DNA from: Pseudoalteromonas arctica
GTDB lineage: Bacteria > Pseudomonadota > Gammaproteobacteria > Enterobacterales > Alteromonadaceae
DNA: 52,186 bases
Assembly (NCBI RefSeq): GCF_012927645.1
Contig: NZ_JABBMT010000028.1
Location: 1-52,186 of the forward strand
Direction: 5' to 3'
In this document: positions 46,788 through 52,186 of the stretch, one piece after another
Layout of the letters: every line of letters begins with the position of its first letter
How positions within the stretch are numbered: the first letter of the stretch is position 1
Made by a program: the position numbers and the translations under genes
Notes under the pieces: generated by a model
What the model was told of the DNA's origin: nothing
What the model saw: only the letters and a program-made list of their open reading frames with translations
Database searches by the model: none

Positions 46788-47192
46788 GTACGGTTTGAAC
46801 TTCTTTGTCATCCCTTGACAGGCAGGAGATACAAGCTTGTAGCCTAATTTTTCGTAAAATGCTGGTTCATCCGCGATCATTGAAATATAAGAACCTTCCA
46901 AAGCAACTGATGACAAATAGTTACCTATATATTCCATTACCGTCCTCCCTAGTCCTTTACCTTGATATTTGGGGTCAACTGCAACATCCACGACTTCAAA
47001 GTTACACCCACCGTCACCAACTACACGCCCCATTGCAATTAAAGCCTCACCATCTCGTACGGAGATTCCATACAGGCTATTTGGCAACGCAATTGCAGCT
47101 GCTTTTAGAGACTTTGGTGATAAGCCTGCTTTCACACGCATTTCACAAAATTCCATTGGGTTAGGGACGTTTTCTTCATATGTAATTTTCAC
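46782..47192 (-). CDS. GNAT family N-acetyltransferase
   Basis: 136 residues. GNAT fold with the acetyl-CoA motif DPKYQGKGLGRTVM at about 83-96 and FYEKLGYK near the C-terminus. Substrate unknown. Starts with GTG behind AAGGAG and 17 bp after the upstream toxin gene, so the three genes form one unit. Its stop codon is embedded in an attC-like core, as in integron cassettes. Confidence 0.88.
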   Translation of the reverse strand: MKITYEENVPNPMEFCEMRVKAGLSPKSLKAAAIALPNSLYGISVRDGEALIAMGRVVGDGGCNFEVVDVAVDPKYQGKGLGRTVMEYIGNYLSSVALEGSYISMIADEPAFYEKLGYKLVSPACQGMTKKFKPYV

Positions 47193-47209
47193 GCTATACT
47201 CCTTTTTAT

Positions 47210-47509
47210 TTAGCTCCGTAGAAGAAATCTTCGTAGATCACTTTCTTGCCGCATGACATGCAAAATATAAACTTTATCACTATCAACTTTATAGAAAATA
47301 CGGCAGGGATTAACATTAACTTCGCGATAATTTAAGTTAACTAACTCCTGTGGCCTCTTGTCAGATTCAGGGGGACTTTCTAACCTTGATATTTTATCGA
47401 ATACTTTTTGAACTAACTTTTTAGCCGCAGGAATATTACTTAAAGCAATGTATTCTGCTATATCATTTAAATCATCAAGTGTTGGTGATGTCCATATTAC
47501 TTCAGCCAT
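47210..47509 (-). CDS. ParE/RelE superfamily toxin
   Basis: 99 residues. RelE/ParE fold: WTSPTLDDLNDIAEYIALSN at the N-terminus, then NLNYREVNVNPCRIFYKVDSDKVYILHVMR. The N-terminal helix pair resembles ParE (gyrase poison) more than RelE, but the target cannot be told. It overlaps the antitoxin gene by 13 nt. Confidence 0.88.
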   Translation of the reverse strand: MAEVIWTSPTLDDLNDIAEYIALSNIPAAKKLVQKVFDKISRLESPPESDKRPQELVNLNYREVNVNPCRIFYKVDSDKVYILHVMRQESDLRRFLLRS

Positions 47510-47754
47510 TTGCTCATTTTATCTTTTGCATCTTGATTTGAAAATGTATTTCCATTTTTAATTGCTTGTTCACCGCGTGCTACACCTTCAAGAATAGCCA
47601 TTCGCTGTTGCATAAATTCATAATCATCGACATCAACTAAATAAGCCGATGGTTGCCCATGTTCAGTAATTAATACGGGTTCTTTGGAAATATGGAGATC
47701 AGCCAAAATTTTAGTAGCGTGACGTTTAAGCGTCGTAACAAGTTCAACTCTCAT
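47497..47754 (-). CDS. Phd/YefM family antitoxin
   Basis: 85 residues. The N-terminal Phd-type fold holds KEPVLITEHGQPSAYLVDVDDYEFM and the C-terminal half is a toxin-binding helix (QDAKDKMSKWLK). It probably represses its own promoter through the repeats at 47782-47799. The promoter-bearing toxin-antitoxin unit is typical of cassettes that stabilise integron arrays. Confidence 0.88.
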   Translation of the reverse strand: MRVELVTTLKRHATKILADLHISKEPVLITEHGQPSAYLVDVDDYEFMQQRMAILEGVARGEQAIKNGNTFSNQDAKDKMSKWLK

Positions 47755-47781
47755 GATAAGACCGATTTAGAATTAAATAAT

Positions 47782-47799
47782 GTATCACTATAGTATCAC
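47782..47799 (-). promoter_or_regulatory. direct repeats upstream of the antitoxin gene
   Basis: Two copies of GTGATAC (minus strand) at 47793-47799 and 47782-47788, 11 bp apart and separated by TATA, about 30 bp upstream of the antitoxin start. The 11-bp period puts both on one DNA face, a plausible operator. Confidence 0.45.
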
Positions 47800-47809
47800 G
47801 TAAACTCAA

Positions 47810-47988
47810 GGTTATAACAACAAGAGAGCCTCTATATGTGTTTGCCGTAAGCTACTTGCTTAACAGCCACATCGACAGACGAAGTAAACGAATTTGTTTA
47901 TTGATTTAGAATTGACCGTCAATGTATAAAAACGGTCAAAAAAAACACTAGTGCCTATTGACAGAGTTAAGGCTCATATGTGTTAGAA
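47810..47988 (-). repeat. attC-like imperfect inverted repeat downstream of the DHFR-like gene
   Basis: The minus-strand end TTCTAAC (containing the TAA of the DHFR-like gene at 47983-47985) and the far end GTTATAAC at 47811-47818 form outer arms. With one or two gaps TTCTAACACATATGAGCCT pairs with the other arm. The total of about 179 bp is long for attC. The inside holds a hairpin TTGACCG/CGGTCAA. Confidence 0.35.
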
Positions 47989-48546
47989 GTAATCTACACC
48001 AAACCTTTCTTGAATAAAATCATTTGGGAATACAGTAGCTTCTGAGTTTATAAGTTTAATGCTTTTATTTAATTCACCAAAAAGCGGAAGACCTTTACCT
48101 AAAATGATTGGTGCTTTGGTAATTGTCATTTCATTGATGAGTTGAAGATTTATAAAAGCCGTAATTGTTGTTCCGCCATCAATGTAAGCATGTTTATAAC
48201 CGTCACTTTCTAGTTGATTTATTAACTTTGTAATATCACCAGAATACATTTCAACTTTGCCACGTAAATTTTCAGGTGGCTCTTTCATTGAGTTACTTAA
48301 TACATAAATTTTAGTTTCACCATAAGGCCATTGCTCTGGAGTTAAGTTGAAACTAGAAATAGCATCCATGCACTTTCGCCCCATAATCATACAATCAACT
48401 GAGGCGATAAAGTCATTAAATCCCATATCAGGGTTATTACCCATATCCGCTTCTGAATTTCCAGCTGTATGCAACCAGTCAACACCACCTTCATGTGTTG
48501 CTATATAACCATCGGCACTCGTTGCAATATATACGGAACACTTCAT
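47983..48546 (-). CDS. dihydrofolate reductase-family (RibD C-terminal domain) protein
   Basis: 187 residues. Fold markers MKCSVYIATSADGYIA at the N-terminus, FIASVDCMIMGRKCMDAI, IYVLSNS and the NADPH-binding HAYIDGGTTITAFI. It belongs to the DHFR/RibD C-terminal superfamily of pyrimidine reductases and is not a classical FolA, so trimethoprim resistance is not implied. An orphan gene flanked by attC-like repeats. Confidence 0.85.
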   Translation of the reverse strand: MKCSVYIATSADGYIATHEGGVDWLHTAGNSEADMGNNPDMGFNDFIASVDCMIMGRKCMDAISSFNLTPEQWPYGETKIYVLSNSMKEPPENLRGKVEMYSGDITKLINQLESDGYKHAYIDGGTTITAFINLQLINEMTITKAPIILGKGLPLFGELNKSIKLINSEATVFPNDFIQERFGVDYF

Positions 48547-48574
48547 AGTTTATTTAACTCCAAGATTAAGATTA

Positions 48575-48669
48575 CTTATAACACCATGCTCAGCTACGGC
48601 TAGCTTTGCACCGGAATTTCGCCGCTCTACCCCTTTCTATTTAATGGAGGTAGCTCAAGATATGATTAA
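48575..48669 (-). repeat. attC-like imperfect inverted repeat after the GIY-YIG-like gene
   Basis: On the minus strand it begins at the stop codon (ATTAAT region, TAA at 48666-48668) and ends in GTTATAAG at 48575-48582. The arms pair in about 14 of 23 positions, including TCAGCTAC/GTAGCTGA. A GC-rich central segment fits the variable loop of attC. Length about 95 bp is within the usual attC range. Confidence 0.4.
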
Positions 48670-49037
48670 TAGTACTGCTGTAAGAACACCTTCTCAGTTA
48701 TCTTATTGTTTGAAGTTTGATATACCTTTATGCAAATAGCACCATAACTATCTAAAGCGTGACTATATACAGACCAGAACTTATTGGCATCTTGCTCAGC
48801 ATAGTATCTACTCCAAACATCGTGCTTCGTTTCGCCTATGTAGAGAATATCACTCACGCCTTTTAATCTTGGTATAGGCAGTTCTGTTTTCAGAATGTAG
48901 ACAATTCCTGCCACACCCTTTGTTTCTACCATTGCAGACCTGTATTGAACAATAAATTCTTCTTTTTCTTTTGCGTTGACTTTTACCGAGCCAGTAAACT
49001 CCTGATTTACGTGATCGCATTTAAATTTAATGCTCAT
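48666..49037 (-). CDS. GIY-YIG-like nuclease domain protein
   Basis: 123 residues from ATG 49037 (CAGGTAA 6-7 bp upstream). The GIY-YIG core is visible as GIVYILKTELP followed by ILYIGETKHDVWSRY, with the Arg and Tyr in place, and a C-terminal VFLQQYY. A short single-domain form with an N-terminal beta stretch of about 40 residues. It resembles phage or cassette-borne orphan nuclease-like proteins; activity unproven. Confidence 0.65.
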   Translation of the reverse strand: MSIKFKCDHVNQEFTGSVKVNAKEKEEFIVQYRSAMVETKGVAGIVYILKTELPIPRLKGVSDILYIGETKHDVWSRYYAEQDANKFWSVYSHALDSYGAICIKVYQTSNNKITEKVFLQQYY

Positions 49038-49137
49038 GAAGTTTACCTGCATCATTGCTACCGAATGGATACTAGTCTGTAGAATAACCCGTTTTAATTT
49101 TTTATTGTTGGTTTAACCTTAACCGAGCTCCTATTTT

Positions 49138-49273
49138 GATTCAATCGGTTACTTCTCATTCTCTGCTCTTTGTGTAAAAGATCTTTAATTGAATGATTCA
49201 CAAAGAGATTAAGAGGCGCTGCGCTTTAGAAGGCAATAAGTAAATGCCTGACATATTAAACACACAGATTATC
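49138..49273. other. intergenic DNA downstream of the acetyltransferase gene
   Basis: Contains a 9-bp stem CTCTTTGTG/CACAAAGAG with a loop of about 24 nt. No poly-T follows, so it is not called a terminator. No attC core recognised here. Confidence 0.35.
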
Positions 49274-49762
49274 TCACATTACGCCCCCTACAATTGGAAC
49301 AGCCCTACTTTTAACCATTGCCAGCTTTTCAATACCGTGTTCTGGGGTCCATCGTTTAAACTCAACAAAGCCATGTTTTTTATATAACTTAATAGCGGGT
49401 TCGTTTACTACGGCGGTCTCGACGAGGGCAGTTGTTATAGCTGCACAAATAACGCACTCACTTAGCGCATAGTGAATTAACTTATCGGCAATGCCTTTCC
49501 TAAAATGGTCAGGGTCAACCGTTAAGCTATTAATTTCTAATTGCTCGTTGGTGATTGCCAGCTCAATAACCCCCGCGAGCTGCGTATCGTCATAAAATCC
49601 ATAAAAAAGCGTTTGCGAACTTTGTATATCAGTAACAGTACGCAATAAAGGTGGGAAATTAAGCGTACCTATTAACTCCGATTCTATTTTGTAAGAACGT
49701 TGAAAAGTGGTGTAAATATGCTTTGCGAGTGCCTTATTTGTATTGTCTAACTTTGCGAACAT
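49274..49762 (-). CDS. GNAT family N-acetyltransferase
   Basis: 162 residues from ATG 49762, chosen because AAGGAA lies 8-9 bp upstream; a longer upstream extension lacks an RBS. Motif A is DPDHFRKGIADKLIHYAL, and AIKLYKKHGFVEF closes the fold. Substrate unknown. It stands alone in an accessory region, divergent from the DUF1842 gene. Confidence 0.88.
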   Translation of the reverse strand: MFAKLDNTNKALAKHIYTTFQRSYKIESELIGTLNFPPLLRTVTDIQSSQTLFYGFYDDTQLAGVIELAITNEQLEINSLTVDPDHFRKGIADKLIHYALSECVICAAITTALVETAVVNEPAIKLYKKHGFVEFKRWTPEHGIEKLAMVKSRAVPIVGGVM

Positions 49763-49894
49763 TGTTTGAAATTCCTTGTTTGTAATACCCTGTAATATGT
49801 ATTTTTTGGTAGTCGCTCTACACTTTCTTCGATTAATGAATGCCCGCACAATGGCGTGCAGCGGCGTGCAGCACTTTATAAAAGGAAGAAGAAA

Positions 49895-50278
49895 ATGTCT
49901 GATGAAAGCTTATATCTAGTTAAATTACAATTTCAATCTGGTGTTGTTGGTGGTGGCTCAATGGAGATTCAGTTTGCTGTAGATCCAAAAACAGACGCAC
50001 TAAATGGCCGCGCGAATGGTCATATTCAAGAAGGCACACAACATTCACCACAATTCACATCCAGCGCTTCGGGGCATATGCACGCAACTGGCTATAATGA
50101 TGTTACTAAAGTTGGTGCGCTTACAGGTCAAGCCGTGGTGTCTTTTCCGCCTCCAGCAATTGGTAGCTATCTATCACCTTTTACCGCAAGCTTTGCTGTA
50201 GATAACCAATGGAATGGTAAAGGCAGCTTTTCAGTGGGTGATAACACCTACCAATGTAAAGTGAGCTTAATTGACTAA
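49895..50278 (+). CDS. DUF1842 domain protein
   Basis: 127 residues from ATG 49895, behind GGAAGAAG. DUF1842 pattern: LYLVKLQFQSGVVGGGSMEIQFAVDPK, NGRANGHI, TGQAVVSFPPPAIGSYLSPF, and NQWNGKGSFSVGDNTYQCKV. It has no signal peptide, and a beta-rich fold is likely. The family has no known function and is common in marine bacteria. Confidence 0.75.
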   Translation: MSDESLYLVKLQFQSGVVGGGSMEIQFAVDPKTDALNGRANGHIQEGTQHSPQFTSSASGHMHATGYNDVTKVGALTGQAVVSFPPPAIGSYLSPFTASFAVDNQWNGKGSFSVGDNTYQCKVSLID

Positions 50279-50299
50279 ATAGGTCATAGTTAGCTTTAT

Positions 50300-50327
50300 A
50301 TTAAGCGGCGAGCAAGCGTCGCTTAAT
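50300..50327. terminator. hairpin after the DUF1842 gene
   Basis: An 11-bp stem ATTAAGCGGCG/CGTCGCTTAAT (one G-U pair) with a 6-nt loop, 21 bp after the stop. The following sequence is not T-rich, so termination is uncertain. Confidence 0.45.
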
Positions 50328-50432
50328 TCCCTTGAAAGCATCCATTTTAGCTGCCCCAATGCTCACCTAGCTGTTAATAAATAACGCCTAAAAAAATTAC
50401 GCTTAATATCAACTCATGTTTTAGCCGCTCTG

Positions 50433-50900
50433 TTACTGAGTAATGTGCTTTGTCATAACCAGTACCTCAACACCTCGATTATTAACCTGCTCGATTGGCT
50501 GCCAACCAAGTTGTTTATAAAGGCCACCATCTAATTTTTCAGTCTGTAAGTGAATATCAGTAACGCCTAGTGAAACCGCAACAGATTCAAGGTGATTAAC
50601 TAATGCAGAAGCCACTCCTTTACTTCGGTATTTAGTATCAATATACCCCCCGCCTAACCAATGCTCTTTATCGGGATAAATAGTCATTTCATGGTAACGT
50701 AAATGTGCAACACCCAACACATCTTCGCCCTCAACGGCCATTATAACAAGCGGAATACTATCGCGGTTTAAGTAATCATTTAGCTTATTATTAAACAACT
50801 CTACAGATGAGCCTTCAACCAAGTGTCCCCACTGCTGAAAGTACCACTTTGCTATAACGGGCTGCATGTGAGCCTTATCTGTAAGAAATATAAAATCCAA
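50433..50900 (-). CDS. GNAT family N-acetyltransferase
   Basis: 155 residues from TTG 50900, supported by a perfect AAGGAG 9 bp upstream and by the family-like start DFIFLTDKAHMQPVIAKWYF. Acetyl-CoA motif GGYIDTKYRSKGVASALVNH is followed by KLDGGLYKQLGWQ. Substrate unknown. A neighbouring LysE exporter gene lies upstream on the same strand. Confidence 0.85.
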   Translation of the reverse strand: MDFIFLTDKAHMQPVIAKWYFQQWGHLVEGSSVELFNNKLNDYLNRDSIPLVIMAVEGEDVLGVAHLRYHEMTIYPDKEHWLGGGYIDTKYRSKGVASALVNHLESVAVSLGVTDIHLQTEKLDGGLYKQLGWQPIEQVNNRGVEVLVMTKHITQ

Positions 50901-50989
50901 CCAAACGCACTCCTTTGCAAATTTCAAATATTGAGTTAACAACAGCTTCCAACTTTAATTGAGGAAGCCCTATGCAAAATCAACCAACC

Positions 50990-51616
50990 CTAACGTTCAC
51001 TCAGTGCTATTTTACCTGCTAAACCAATTAGCAATACCCCTGACACTCCTTCCAATATTCGCGTGTATCTACCTGCATTAGGTCGATTAAACAACCAACT
51101 TCCAACAGTTGCATACAGCACATTACAAAGCGTTGCTAACACACTGAAAATTAATCCTAAAACCAGTAATTGCGATGCTGCTGAGCCAGTGGATGTATTT
51201 ATAAATTGCGGAAGAAATGAGAGAAAGAACAAAGCAACTTTAGGGTTCAAAACACTGACCACAACACCCTGCATAAAAATATTTCCTTTCGTATCCTTAC
51301 TTTCACTAACGACTACCTGACTATTCCCTTTGTACATGGAAATAAGTGCTTGAACACCTAAATAAGCTAAATAAAGAGCACCAAGCCATTTAACGATACT
51401 AAAAGCCAAAGCTGAACTTAAAATAATGGCTGATAACCCCACACAAGCCGCTAATGTATGAAAAAAGTAACCAACACCTAAGCCAAGCGCAGCTTTCATA
51501 CCACTGACCATCTTACCTTTCATGGTATTTGATACGATATAGATAACATCAGGCCCCGGTATTAAATTGATAGTCAGACAAGCAATAACAAATAACATCA
51601 TTGAATTAAATTCCAT
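50990..51616 (-). CDS. LysE/RhtB family amino-acid exporter
   Basis: 208 residues with five or six helices. Signature NLIPGPDVIYIVSNTMKGK near residues 17-35 (LysE/RhtB family), then GALYLAYLGVQAL and VLNPKVALFFLSFLPQF. It probably exports amino acids such as threonine or homoserine derivatives. GGAGAAAG precedes the ATG. Confidence 0.9.
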   Translation of the reverse strand: MEFNSMMLFVIACLTINLIPGPDVIYIVSNTMKGKMVSGMKAALGLGVGYFFHTLAACVGLSAIILSSALAFSIVKWLGALYLAYLGVQALISMYKGNSQVVVSESKDTKGNIFMQGVVVSVLNPKVALFFLSFLPQFINTSTGSAASQLLVLGLIFSVLATLCNVLYATVGSWLFNRPNAGRYTRILEGVSGVLLIGLAGKIALSER

Positions 51617-51878
51617 TAACTTTCTCCATTTCTACTATTAAAGCTTTATATTAGGGTTTTATACACATTGCTAGCTTTGCAATGTAGTGGTTAATTGTCC
51701 ATTTTCTATACTCAACACAGCCATATTTTTAAAACCATAAAAGTGTTGTTGAGCTTTTTATATTATTAACTTTACATGATAAACAACGAGAATTAAACGA
51801 ACCTACAAAAGGTACATTTAATTTATTTGGAAGTACATTGCTAAATACTGTTTATTTGCAGCGTTTTATTACAGGCAT
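51617..51878. other. non-coding stretch upstream of the lysE-type gene
   Basis: AT-rich with no supported ORF or RNA. It probably holds the exporter promoter; no clear -10/-35 pair identified. Confidence 0.4.
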
Positions 51879-51908
51879 AAAAAAACCCCGACCAATTTGG
51901 TCAGGGTT
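51879..51908 (-). terminator. terminator downstream of the tRNA-Leu locus
   Basis: Stem AACCC(T)GACCAA/TTGGTC(G)GGGTT followed on the minus strand by TTTTTT. It lies directly downstream of the tRNA-Leu fragment in that gene's orientation. Confidence 0.8.
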
Positions 51909-51916
51909 ATTAAAAG

Positions 51917-51970
51917 TGGTACCAGCGGCCGGACTTGAACCGGCATGCCTTGCGGCAGGGGATTTTGAAG
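51917..51970 (-). pseudogene. 3' half of tRNA-Leu (anticodon CAA), candidate att half-site
   Basis: On the minus strand the segment carries the anticodon loop with TTCAAAA, the 3' anticodon stem TCCCC, a long variable arm (TGCC/GGCA), T arm, acceptor 3' strand and CCA at 51917-51919. The 5' half, which would lie to the right (beyond 51970), is absent. A break at the anticodon loop is typical of tyrosine-recombinase integration, leaving this as the displaced original 3' end. Confidence 0.75.
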
Positions 51971-52073
51971 ACAACCTGTTTACAATATAGTCTTTAAATT
52001 ACATAATGTTAGGTATATAAAATAAAATACCATACCAAACCTCATACCAACAAGGCGAATTGACGTGGTTTAA
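51971..52073. other. start of putative integrated element
   Basis: AT-rich DNA immediately right of the tRNA-Leu break, with no ORF. It contains a short direct-repeat-like stretch (ATACCATACCAAACCTCATACC). Confidence 0.3.
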
Positions 52074-52186
52074 TGGATTCGACTACCCCAGTTAAGACAT
52101 AATAAGCTTAACTGGAGAACAGAAATGACAAAACGTAAAAAATATACCAAAGAATTTAAACTTGATGCAATTTCTTTAGTCAGAGA
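52074..52186 (+). mobile_element. left end of an IS3-family-like insertion sequence (partial)
   Basis: The terminal segment TGGATTCGACTACCCCAGTT precedes a transposase ORF and resembles IS3-type left ends. The exact left boundary is uncertain and the element continues past the window. Confidence 0.55.
52125..52186 (+). CDS. IS3-type transposase OrfA, N-terminus (partial)
   Basis: Only the first 20 residues are in the window: MTKRKKYTKEFKLDAISLVR, the start of the helix-turn-helix region of IS3/IS911 OrfA (KYTKEFKxxAVxLV pattern). Truncated by the window end, so the full product cannot be judged. GGAGAA precedes the ATG. Confidence 0.75.
   Translation, partial: MTKRKKYTKEFKLDAISLVR

Noticed and set aside
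47983..48546. Trimethoprim-resistant dihydrofolate reductase (dfr cassette)
   Set aside because: The protein is of the RibD C-terminal type, not the FolA type, so no resistance call is made.
49138..49273. Possible attC after the second acetyltransferase gene
   Set aside because: The inverted repeat CTCTTTGTG/CACAAAGAG does not begin at the stop codon and lacks the GTTATAA-type core.
50300..50327. Hairpin considered as another attC or a strong terminator
   Set aside because: No GTTRRRY-type core at its ends and no T tract after it.

Overview
The window looks like chromosomal DNA of a marine gammaproteobacterium of the Alteromonadales, most likely Pseudoalteromonas or a close relative. This is inferred from the low G+C, the gene content (ArcA/ArcB, FolE2, the rpoE-rseABC-lepA-lepB-rnc-era-recO-pdxJ block, mutY-yggX divergent from trmB, tyrS divergent from mepM, a sodium-pumping oxaloacetate decarboxylase) and protein-level resemblance. 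No marker gene here fixes the species.

Layout. 1-405: intact tRNA-Thr and tRNA-Phe genes on the minus strand, flanked by a broken copy of each. 683-12306: a signalling block with an orphan hybrid histidine kinase, then yggX-mutY and trmB-rsmC, then a CHASE8 histidine kinase translationally coupled to a YfiR-like periplasmic protein, then arcA and arcB facing each other. 12517-18624: housekeeping (folE2, a DUF2726 protein, mtnN with a degenerate cbiB relative, tyrS, mepM). 18628-23881: a heptamer repeat, yefM-yoeB, a dispersed repeat, a small membrane protein, oadGAB behind a perfect PdhR-like palindrome, and two small stress-type envelope genes. 23902-34968: the long minus-strand core from rpoE to pdxJ, with nadB diverging from rpoE and running tail-to-tail into ygfX-sdhE. 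35099-41328: ygfZ, a SlyD-like FKBP, a DUF481 protein, a YciU-like DNA mimic, a probable small RNA or leader, an enoyl-CoA hydratase-family protein, lrgA-lrgB and mscS. 41396-46666: a TonB-receptor relic, a two-propeller phytase behind a Pho box, a YqaA-like membrane protein, a RIO-type kinase, and a pair of small paralogous membrane proteins.

46670-51620 is accessory DNA. Minus-strand orphan genes (acetyltransferase, ParE/RelE-Phd pair, DHFR-like reductase, GIY-YIG-like protein) are separated by attC-like imperfect inverted repeats whose outer box overlaps the preceding stop codon. That is the architecture of integron gene cassettes, but no integrase is visible. Further acetyltransferases, a DUF1842 protein and a LysE exporter follow.

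The window ends at what looks like the edge of a mobile island. A 54-nt 3' half of tRNA-Leu(CAA) at 51917-51970 is cut in the anticodon loop, its native terminator lies on the left, and an IS3-type transposase begins at 52125.

The most unusual items are the CHASE8 kinase/YfiR pair, the cassette-like array without an integrase, the tRNA-Leu attachment half-site, the short transcription unit at 38305-38434, the PdhR-like and Pho-like boxes, and the loss of one redox cysteine in ArcB.
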